Source: Clostridium sp. AM58-1XD (lineage in GTDB: Bacteria > Bacillota > Clostridia > Lachnospirales > Lachnospiraceae). Taken from it: 64,000 nt of DNA. Position numbers and translations under genes: made by a program. Of this stretch, positions 18,346 to 26,032 are shown in pieces. The stretch spans positions 23,045 through 87,044 of the forward strand of contig NZ_QSDR01000019.1 of assembly GCF_003464085.1 (NCBI RefSeq), given 5' to 3'. Within the stretch, counting starts at the first letter, position 1, and each line of letters begins with the position of its first letter. The notes under the pieces are model-generated. The model was not told where the DNA came from. It saw nothing but the letters and a program-made list of their open reading frames with translations, and searched no databases.

Positions 18346-19226
18346 AGCCTCTGCACCGTTTCCACAAAGCGAAGCACATCTTCCGAAGCCTTAAGGCTGT
18401 ACAGCAGGCCATAAGGGATACTGTAATCCCAGTTTACGGGAATCGATACGAGGCCGGGATGAACTTCCTGCCAGCATTCAATCGTGAGCAGGACGTTGCC
18501 TGTTTCTGCACAGCGGTTGAATACGGACAGATCATAGAACGGGGGCGTGTCTTCAATGGTAATCTGAGGATGATTCATGTTCAGGTCGTTGCGCAGGAAA
18601 TCATTGACGCCGGAATCCCCCTGTTCTACCATCATCAATGTTTCTCCATGCAAATCTTCAATATTAATTCGCTCTTTGCCGGCAAGACGGTGTTCCCTGG
18701 ATACAGCCACCATCTTTTTATATCGGCCGAGAGCGAGAAATTTACATCTCGAGAGCCATGCTTTCGAATCACAGACTCCAATCAAAAAATCAAATTTCTT
18801 TCCCAACTGTTCAATCTCAGTAAGAATTCCATCATGATTATCTTCAAATGTCACAAGATGCAGCTTATAGTCAGGAAAATCCCTATTCACGCGATACCAC
18901 AAATCCATAAAAGGCTTTGCAGGGTTCAGAAGCGAAGTGCCTATGCAGAAGGTCGTGTCCCCTGCATGCATGGCGGCCCTGGCGCCTGCAATGGATTTTC
19001 TTGAATAGTCAATCATAAATTTAGCGTCCTGATAAATGACAGCACCTGCAGCCGTTACACGGACGCCGGAAGGCGTACGTTCAACCAGCTTGATTTCCAG
19101 GTGGTTTTCCAGGGAATTCATCTGCTTCATAACGGCAGTAGGTGAGATGTACAGGCGTTCCGCAGCTTTTGTAAAGCTGCCACAGTCAGCAACCGCTATA
19201 AACGTATCGAGCATATGATTATACAT
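18315..19226 (-). CDS. LysR-family transcriptional regulator
   Basis: About 303 residues. The N-terminal wHTH (MLDTFIAVADCGSF, AAERLYISPTAVMKQMNSLE) is followed by a LysR effector domain. I chose ATG 19226, which has AGGAGG upstream on the minus strand; a longer frame begins 19 codons earlier without a good ribosome site. It is divergent from the flavodoxin-cupin operon and probably controls it. The tail overlaps the convergent C-S lyase gene by 31 bases. Confidence 0.9.
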   Translation of the reverse strand: MYNHMLDTFIAVADCGSFTKAAERLYISPTAVMKQMNSLENHLEIKLVERTPSGVRVTAAGAVIYQDAKFMIDYSRKSIAGARAAMHAGDTTFCIGTSLLNPAKPFMDLWYRVNRDFPDYKLHLVTFEDNHDGILTEIEQLGKKFDFLIGVCDSKAWLSRCKFLALGRYKKMVAVSREHRLAGKERINIEDLHGETLMMVEQGDSGVNDFLRNDLNMNHPQITIEDTPPFYDLSVFNRCAETGNVLLTIECWQEVHPGLVSIPVNWDYSIPYGLLYSLKASEDVLRFVETVQRLQHCSIRYSS

Positions 19227-19298
19227 GAGAAATCCTCCTGACTTTATAAAATATACCGGGAAATAATCCGGCAGACTGTCCATTCTTTACACGACATA

Positions 19299-19319
19299 GT
19301 ATAAACTTTTTGTTTATAC
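19299..19319. promoter_or_regulatory. Candidate LysR operator
   Basis: A perfect dyad GTATAAAC (19299-19306) / GTTTATAC (19312-19319) with a 5-base centre lies between the divergent LysR and flavodoxin genes. It contains the T-N11-A arrangement expected of LysR binding sites. Confidence 0.5.
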
Positions 19320-19438
19320 AATAATAACATATTGGAGATTCAAAAACAAGGAAACAGAGGGTAGAATGATATTGAAAACAGTGCAAAATCCAGTATGAAG
19401 TACAGCTGTAAGATACAGGAGAAAGAGGAGGTGAAATA

Positions 19439-19984
19439 ATGGCGGAATTAATCGCATTTTTTTCAAGAGGTGATGAGAACTATGTGAATGGTGAGATCAG
19501 AACACTTGCGACGGGAAATACGGAGGCGGCGGCAGCCGTCATTCAGAAGCTTACGGGGGCAGCACGTTTTAAAATAGAACCGAAACAGGCATATTCCAGG
19601 GACTATAACGAGTGCATCGCACAGGCGCGGGCAGATCAGAAACGGGACGCCCGTCCGGAGCTGAAAGCATATCCGGAGAGTCTTGATCAGTACGATGTGA
19701 TCTATCTGGGCTTCCCCAATTATTGGGGAACGATGCCCATGGCAGTTTTTACATTTCTGGAACATTTTGATTTTACCGGAAAAACGATCAGGCCGTTCTG
19801 CACCCATGAGGGAAGCGGAATGGGCAGCAGCATAAAAGATATGAAAAAGCTGTGTCCCGGCGCTTATGTGGAAAATGGTCTGGCGATTCGCGGAGGAAGC
19901 GTAAACAGATCACAGAAAGATATTGAAAAATGGCTGTGTACAGGAGGGATAGAAAATGAATCCGGAAGAGATGAGCGTATTTAA
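19439..19984 (+). CDS. Flavodoxin-family protein
   Basis: 181 residues. The pattern FFSRGDENYVNGEI, LATGNTEAAA, IYLGFPNYWGTMPMAVFTFLE and FCTHEGSGMGSSIKDM matches flavodoxin-like FMN proteins of the Flavodoxin_4 type seen with aldo/keto reductases. It binds FMN and may reduce quinones or supply electrons to neighbouring reductases. GAGGAGG precedes the ATG. The cupin gene overlaps its 3' end by 29 bases, so the two are translationally coupled. Confidence 0.85.
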   Translation: MAELIAFFSRGDENYVNGEIRTLATGNTEAAAAVIQKLTGAARFKIEPKQAYSRDYNECIAQARADQKRDARPELKAYPESLDQYDVIYLGFPNYWGTMPMAVFTFLEHFDFTGKTIRPFCTHEGSGMGSSIKDMKKLCPGAYVENGLAIRGGSVNRSQKDIEKWLCTGGIENESGRDERI

Positions 19985-20366
19985 GACAGGAAACGCCAAT
20001 GAGGGGTTTGCAGAGTATTTCGTAGGACAGAGTTATCTGAATATGCTGTCCACAGAGATGGTTAGTATTGGAAATGTGACATTTGAGCCTGGGTGCCGCA
20101 ACAACTGGCATATTCATCACGCGGATCAGGGCGGCGGTCAGATTTTGCTGGTGACTGCCGGAAGAGGTTATTACCAGGAATGGGGAAAAGAGGCCAGGGA
20201 GCTTCGGCCGGGCGACGTAGTCCACATTCCAGCAGAGGTGAAGCATTGGCATGGGGCGTCTGCGGACTCCTGGTTCCAGCACCTGGCTGTTGAAGTGCCG
20301 GGAATCAACGGTCGGAATGAGTGGTGCGAGCCTGTTTCTGATGAAGATTACGGAAAACTGAAGTGA
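19956..20366 (+). CDS. Cupin-domain protein (carboxymuconolactone-decarboxylase-associated type)
   Basis: 136 residues with a single cupin barrel. Motif 1 is NNWHIHHADQGGGQILLV; motif 2 is RPGDVVHIPAEVKHWHGA. The His residues form a metal site. In many genomes this cupin is fused to or paired with a carboxymuconolactone decarboxylase-like protein, which follows here 26 bases downstream. A ribosome site (AGGAGGG) lies inside the flavodoxin gene before ATG 19956. Substrate unknown. Confidence 0.88.
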   Translation: MNPEEMSVFKTGNANEGFAEYFVGQSYLNMLSTEMVSIGNVTFEPGCRNNWHIHHADQGGGQILLVTAGRGYYQEWGKEARELRPGDVVHIPAEVKHWHGASADSWFQHLAVEVPGINGRNEWCEPVSDEDYGKLK

Positions 20367-20391
20367 TTATAAACAGAAAGGAAGGAACAGG

Positions 20392-20706
20392 ATGAAAAAA
20401 GTGACTTCAGGAAGAGATCAGCTTGGAGAATTTGCTCCGGAGTTCGCAAAACTGAACGATGACATATTGTTTGGAGAAGTGTGGGCAAGAGAAGATCAAC
20501 TGTCGGCGAGAGACCGCTGTATCGTCACGGTGACTGCCCTGATGGCAGGTGGAATTTTAGACAGCTCCTTAAAGTTCCATCTCACAAACGCAAAAAACCA
20601 CGGTATTATGAAAGAGGAAATTGCGGAAATATTGACCCATGCGGCCTTCTATGCCGGGTGGCCGAAAGCATGGGCTGCATTTAACATGGCAAAAGAGATA
20701 TGGTAG
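20392..20706 (+). CDS. Carboxymuconolactone decarboxylase-like protein
   Basis: 104 residues, all helical. The family pattern LSARDRCIVTVTALMAGG, LTNAKNHGIMKEEIAEILTH and YAGWPKAWAAFNMAKEI matches the CMD family. The CxxC of the AhpD peroxidase branch is absent, so a peroxidase role is unlikely. It probably works with the preceding cupin protein. GAAAGGAAGG precedes the ATG. Confidence 0.88.
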   Translation: MKKVTSGRDQLGEFAPEFAKLNDDILFGEVWAREDQLSARDRCIVTVTALMAGGILDSSLKFHLTNAKNHGIMKEEIAEILTHAAFYAGWPKAWAAFNMAKEIW

Positions 20707-20742
20707 TAACCCACACGTATCTGTAGAAAGGACAGCTTCTAT

Positions 20743-21705
20743 ATGGAATATATAAAATTAGGAAATTCAGATATTAAAGTGTCACGTTTGTGCGCAGGAT
20801 GTATGAGCTTTGGAGATCCTGCCAGCAAAATGCATGCATGGACGCTGAATCCTCAGGAGAGTGAGGAGATAATAAAACATGCACTCGATCTGGGCATTAA
20901 TTTTTTCGATACGGCTAACTGCTACTCGGCGGGAACAAGTGAAGAGTATCTCGGACGGGCAGTTAAAAACAACGTCGCAAGAGATCAGGTAGTTCTCGCT
21001 ACGAAAGTCTATTTTAATGAGGGGAAACTGTCAAAGGAAGCAATACCGAGAGAAGTAGAGGGATCGTTGAAACGTCTTGGTACAGATTATATCGATCTTT
21101 TAATTATTCATCGTTTTGATTATGACACGCCGATTGAAGAGACAATGGAGGCTTTACATAAGGTGGTTCAGTCGGGGAAGGTCCGAGCGATCGGCGCTTC
21201 AGCCATGTATGGATACCAGTTTATGAACATGCAACATGTGGCAGAAATCAATGGATGGACAAAGTTTATTTCTATGCAGAATCATTACAATCTGCTTTAC
21301 CGTGAAGATGAACGAGAGCTGATTCCGATCTGCGAGGAACAGAATGTGGCTAGAACGCCGTACAGCCCTCTAGCTGCCGGAAGACTGTCACGTCCCACAT
21401 GGTCTGCCGATACGTTGAGGAGTAGAACGGATGTGACTGCGAAGGGAAAATATGACAAGACCCAGGTCGGTGATATGGAAATTGTCAGACGTGTTGCTGA
21501 GATTGCTGAGAAAAAATCTGCAACAATGACCCAGATTGCCCTGGCATGGCAGTTTGCAAAAGGGGTTGCAGCGCCAATTGTTGGCGCAACGAAAGCAGCA
21601 TATCTCGATGATGCGGCAGGCAGTTTTGATATTGGACTGGATAACAGGGAAATTGACTATCTGGAAGAGCTATATATGCCTCATCATATCGTCGGCGCAT
21701 TATAA
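20743..21705 (+). CDS. Aldo/keto reductase
   Basis: 320 residues, TIM-barrel NADPH-dependent aldo/keto reductase. Catalytic residues can be seen: Asp and Tyr in NFFDTANCYSAG, Lys in LATKVYF and His in LLIIHRFDY. The C-terminal cofactor motif is PIVGATKAAYLDDA. It is the last gene of the flavodoxin operon and is followed by a strong terminator. It would reduce aldehydes or ketones in step with the YqhD-type enzyme of the same region. Confidence 0.93.
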   Translation: MEYIKLGNSDIKVSRLCAGCMSFGDPASKMHAWTLNPQESEEIIKHALDLGINFFDTANCYSAGTSEEYLGRAVKNNVARDQVVLATKVYFNEGKLSKEAIPREVEGSLKRLGTDYIDLLIIHRFDYDTPIEETMEALHKVVQSGKVRAIGASAMYGYQFMNMQHVAEINGWTKFISMQNHYNLLYREDERELIPICEEQNVARTPYSPLAAGRLSRPTWSADTLRSRTDVTAKGKYDKTQVGDMEIVRRVAEIAEKKSATMTQIALAWQFAKGVAAPIVGATKAAYLDDAAGSFDIGLDNREIDYLEELYMPHHIVGAL

Positions 21706-21804
21706 GCTTTTACCGGAATTATACAGGGAATAGCAGTTATCAGGCGGCTGGGTTTGGGACCGGGGTCATAACTGGTGACAGAAAAAGATTGTATCTTTAA
21801 TAGG

Positions 21805-21851
21805 GCGCTGCAAATAAGGAATTGGCTGATTCCTTTTTGCAGCGCTTTTTT
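21805..21851 (+). terminator. Strong terminator; shortest copy (E) of the palindromic element family
   Basis: Stem GCGCTGCAAA (21805-21814) / TTTGCAGCGC (21836-21845) extends inward with AAGGAAT/ATTCCTT and is followed by six T. The right half (GGCTGATTC, then TTTTTGCAGCGC) matches the right arm of the 51.1-kb copy almost base for base, so this looks like a collapsed member of that family lacking the core. A second stem, CCAGGAAAGGC / GCCTTCCTGG, lies at about 21857-21890. The rest of 21852-22109 shows no gene. Confidence 0.8.
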
Positions 21852-22109
21852 ACTTTCCAGGAAAGGCCTTGCCCATACGCGCCTTCCTGGAAGCAGCGGC
21901 AAATGATTGCTATTTTTTCTTTGCTTTGCTATACTTAAAGTAATTATTTGGTATATGAACAAAGGAAAATACCTCTTACCAGGGATTCGTTCTGAAACTC
22001 CCTTTCATCAGGAGAGCTGGATGAAATAAAATGGATTTCAGAGAGATGTATGATTTCGGATTATATCGATGAGTCGGATTATTGGTATGATGAAAGGAAG
22101 ATAAAACAT

Positions 22110-23416
22110 ATGAGAAAAAAATGGCGCTGCATTTTGCTTATGCTGTCTTTTTCTGTGCTTTCTATGGCGGGCTGCAACGATAAAACGACATCGGGAGAAC
22201 TCCATATACAGCCGGAAAAAGAGGAAAAACAATGCTCACCCTGTTTTTGCCGATTGAATCCAATAAGACTGCTGCGAACGACAGTTATCAGTATATTATC
22301 TCAGAATTCAACGCCCAGAGTGACACAATCGAGATTCGGGTAGACGGGCTCCTGTCGGAGATGGTTACAACGAGGCGCTGGCGCGGCGGCTGGATGATGG
22401 AAAGGGCGTTGACCTGTTTATTGTAAATGCAGATTGGGTGAAACAGCTGAATTCCAAAGGCTATTTTTATGATCTCTCGGAACAGCCGGTGTTTCAAAGA
22501 CTGAACGCTGCTGCCAGGCAGCAGGCGGTTGTAGACGGCACGGTCTACTGCATTCCAACGAATATGACGGCTTATGGCCTTTATGTGAATGTGGGGCTTT
22601 TAAGACAGTATGGCCTTAAACCGCCTCAGAATGCGGACGAGTTTCTCCACTGCTGCCAGGTCCTCAAGGAAAACGGCATTACGCCTGTCAGCATTAACCG
22701 ATGGTATGCGATGACAACGATTGCCATGGCCCGCGGACTTTATCCGGTCTATCAGGCGGAAAATACAGAGGAAATCATAGCTGGCCTGAATGACGGCAGC
22801 ATTAAAATCAGCGATTATATGCTGGAGGGATTCCGCTTTTTCAATGAACTGATAGAGAAGGGATATTATGGGGACGGCCTCACCGCAGAAGAGGTGGATA
22901 CAGTCAAAGCCAATACCTCAGACTGGGAGGCGTTCCGGACAGAAAAAACGGCATTTGCCGTGTTTCCCTCTGGGAAAGAGGCGGATATAAAAAAAAATGG
23001 CTCCTGAGATGGAATTTATCCAACAGGGATTTCCGGTGCTGCCGGACGGCACCATAAGCCTCCCGTCCATTGACTCCCGTATCTGTGTCAATGCAAAGGG
23101 AGAGCATGTAGAGGAGGCACTGAATGCTTTGGAATATTTTACAATCAGTAAGGCAGAAGAGCTTTCGTCAGGAAATAAGGGACTTCTTTCCGGATTTGAA
23201 GGCGAAAATCCGGAGGCAGACCCAACGGTCCTGGCGCTGCAGACTGATGCGGTCTCTCCAGGACAGATACCGATAGAAGATATGCGGCTTTGCTTTGATT
23301 ACTGGGGGACCATACGGATTCTGTGCCTGGATATGATCGATGGTATGACGCCGGAGGAAGCCGCTATGGAATATGACCGCATACAGGCGGAGAAGGTGGA
23401 AAAAAATGTTCCGTAA
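22110..23416 (+). pseudogene. Extracellular solute-binding lipoprotein, three frame breaks
   Basis: The pieces join into one protein of about 435 residues. A lipoprotein signal ends at SMAGC, then come LTLFLPIESN, GDGYNEALARRLDDGKGVD, a long ABC-type family 1 solute-binding body (YCIPTNMTAYGLYVN) and the C-terminal YDRIQAEKVEKN. Breaks fall near 22225 (A5 run, one base missing), near 22350 (one base missing) and at 22989-22997 (A9 run, one A too many). Each is repaired by one base. ATG 22110 has GAAAGGAAG upstream. The 3' end overlaps the sensor kinase start by 11 bases and no permease genes are present. The protein therefore probably acts as the ligand-sensing partner of the kinase rather than in transport. 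Confidence 0.75.
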
Positions 23417-25985
23417 AGTATGGAAACGTCCGGAGACAGAAGAGAAAAGAGGAAGCCGGTACCGGCTGACGGCAGCCATTGCAGCCGTATCCATTCTGAC
23501 TCTGGCTGTTTCCGGCATAGTTAGATTTTGTGTAAATTATATCAGTACCAATGTCCGCAGCACCACGATCCAGACCATCAGTGAGCTGACCGGAAGTAAA
23601 GCAGCAACTCTGGCAGCAATTCTGGATGAAACGGCACGTGATATGTATAATGTAACGTACGCGCTCAGTGCCGCCAAGGATAGGCGTTCTGCATCACTGA
23701 TTTTAGAGGCTTTTCAGGAAAGCCATGAACTGAAGGCACTGGTCGCATTCGATAAAGAAAGGAATGTTCTTTATGGGGATATGGAGTCGCTTGTAATGAA
23801 GGGGATTCCAGATGATTTTTCGTCACAGGTGGAATCTGACGGATTCGCCATGTCGGATACCCTTTTTGGCGTGGATGGGGATCGGGAGATTTTACTGGGT
23901 GCTGCAATTCCGGGAGGAGGCGTCGTTTATGCTGCCCTTTCTACGGATTCTCTGCAGAAGACATGTGGAGAAGATACATATTTGGGAGAAGGCTACAGCT
24001 ATGTGGTGGAAAGAAACGGGAATATTATTATTCCGCCTTTCCGCTACAGTTATGAGCAGATATACGAAAATATCCGCGTGCTCCTGAGCGACAGCAAAAA
24101 TACGGAGGAGGAGCTGGAACCATTTATGAAAGCGCTGTCCGACGGCCGGTCAGGCTCTGTTGTTTTTATGATTAACGGTCAGGAACAGATTCTGTGCTTC
24201 ACTCCGGTAGAAACTGAAAAAGAGTGGCAGTTTGTTACGGTTGTACCGCTGAAGGTGGTGGAGAAAGAGGGAACCAGGATCATGCAGACAACGGTCTGCA
24301 TGGCAGCTATGATAATCGCTGTTATCATCATAGCGCTGTCAACGGCGGTTCTGTTTTATCTGTCAGCTCAGCGGAGGCAGAGGAAAAATGACCGTTTTCT
24401 TCTGGATATCTATCAGGCAATTTCCAGAAATACAGACACGGTTATTTTCATTCTGAACAAGAGAACAGGACGTCTCGATTATGTATTTGAAAACAGCGAA
24501 CGGCTTCTTGGAATCTCATTTGATGAATTTTTAAAGGGCGAAGAACAGGAAACGGGAACAGGCGCTTTTTTTAAAGAGCTGCAGGCGCTGCTTTTGGAAA
24601 CATGCCCGGTTGAAGGATGTCAGCGGAAGATTCATATATATAATGACCGCCTTCACCGCGATATGTGGTTGAAAATTTTGACATGTCCATTCTATTTGGG
24701 CAACGATCCGAAATGCATTTACGCGGTTACAGACATAACAAAGGAACAGAATGACCGAGAAACGATTGCAGCGGCAGTAGTTGCAGCTGAGCAGGCGAAT
24801 GCGGCAAAGAGCAGCTTTTTCTCTAATATGTCCCATGATATGCGAACTCCGATGAATGGGATCATTGGTATGACCGCTATTGCAAAACGTAACATAGAGA
24901 ATAAGGACAGGGTAATGGACTGCCTGAACAAGATTGACTTTTCATCGAAACACCTGCTGGATCTGATAAATGATGTACTGGATATGAGTAAAATAGAAAG
25001 CGGAAAGCTGGCGCTGGCGAGTGAATCTTTTTCTTTACCGGAAATATTCAACGACCTGGAAGCTATTTTAAAATCTCAATGTGACGACAGGAAGCAGAAA
25101 CTGAGCTTCGATCTCCATATAAAACAGGAAAGAATCAGAGGGGATGCCCTGCGCCTGAAACAAATTTTTATGAATCTGCTTTCGAATGCGGTGAAATTTA
25201 CTCCAATTGGAGGTACTATTGTGCTGACTGCAGAGGAACGAGAGCCGAGTAAGCCGGGCTATGCGGCCTGGCGTTTTACGGTTGCGGATAATGGGATCGG
25301 TATGTCATCCGATTTTCAAAAAGTCATTTTTACTCCTTTTGAGCGGGTGGGGGATACGTATGTGTATCAGACGGAAGGCACCGGCCTCGGCCTGGCGATC
25401 ACAAAGAATCTGATTTCTGCTATGGGAGGCCAGATTTCATTAAAAAGTGAAATCGGTCATGGTACCACATTCTTTGTGGATCTGGAACTGCCGCTTCAGG
25501 AAAAAGAGCCTGCAGTTTGTAAACCCACCCGAAATCCGGAAATGAACGAAGCTTTCTTTGCGGGAAAGCGTTTTCTTCTGGCTGAGGATAATGCCATCAA
25601 TCAGGAGGTCGCTGTGGAACTCTTGTGTGGATACGGCGCCAAAGTCGATGTGGCCGCCAATGGTGATCAGGCGCTGACGTACTTTAAGGGATCTACCCCT
25701 GGCTACTACGATGCAATTCTGATGGATATCCAGATGCCGGTAATGAATGGGTATGATGCCGCCAGGGCGATCCGGTCGTGCGGCCATATTCAGGCGGAAA
25801 CCATACCGATTATCGCTATGACTGCAAATGTTTTTACAGAAGATGTCCTGGCTGCCAGAAATGCAGGCATGGATGCCCATATACCAAAACCACTTGATTT
25901 CGAACAGTTATATTATGCACTGGAGAACCGGGCAGCTGATGATCGCTCCGGAAAGGATTCAGATGACAAATCAGCGTTTCGATAG
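23406..25985 (+). CDS. Hybrid sensor histidine kinase with extracellular sensor domain
   Basis: 859 residues. Membrane segment 1 lies at about 19-41, then an extracytoplasmic Cache-like domain (about 45-285), membrane segment 2 at about 290-315, and a PAS-like domain (about 340-440). HisKA follows with the phospho-acceptor His477 in SHDMRTP, then HATPase (GTGLGLAI) and a C-terminal receiver domain with Asp774 in LMDIQMP. I chose ATG 23406; it overlaps the solute-binding gene. There is no output domain, so the phosphate must go to another protein or the receiver acts as an internal gate. The binding protein likely delivers the ligand to the outer domain. Confidence 0.9.
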   Translation: MFRKVWKRPETEEKRGSRYRLTAAIAAVSILTLAVSGIVRFCVNYISTNVRSTTIQTISELTGSKAATLAAILDETARDMYNVTYALSAAKDRRSASLILEAFQESHELKALVAFDKERNVLYGDMESLVMKGIPDDFSSQVESDGFAMSDTLFGVDGDREILLGAAIPGGGVVYAALSTDSLQKTCGEDTYLGEGYSYVVERNGNIIIPPFRYSYEQIYENIRVLLSDSKNTEEELEPFMKALSDGRSGSVVFMINGQEQILCFTPVETEKEWQFVTVVPLKVVEKEGTRIMQTTVCMAAMIIAVIIIALSTAVLFYLSAQRRQRKNDRFLLDIYQAISRNTDTVIFILNKRTGRLDYVFENSERLLGISFDEFLKGEEQETGTGAFFKELQALLLETCPVEGCQRKIHIYNDRLHRDMWLKILTCPFYLGNDPKCIYAVTDITKEQNDRETIAAAVVAAEQANAAKSSFFSNMSHDMRTPMNGIIGMTAIAKRNIENKDRVMDCLNKIDFSSKHLLDLINDVLDMSKIESGKLALASESFSLPEIFNDLEAILKSQCDDRKQKLSFDLHIKQERIRGDALRLKQIFMNLLSNAVKFTPIGGTIVLTAEEREPSKPGYAAWRFTVADNGIGMSSDFQKVIFTPFERVGDTYVYQTEGTGLGLAITKNLISAMGGQISLKSEIGHGTTFFVDLELPLQEKEPAVCKPTRNPEMNEAFFAGKRFLLAEDNAINQEVAVELLCGYGAKVDVAANGDQALTYFKGSTPGYYDAILMDIQMPVMNGYDAARAIRSCGHIQAETIPIIAMTANVFTEDVLAARNAGMDAHIPKPLDFEQLYYALENRAADDRSGKDSDDKSAFR

Positions 25986-26032
25986 TAACCGGAATTACTG
26001 AACAAAACACAGCAGACATAAGGAGAACGAAT

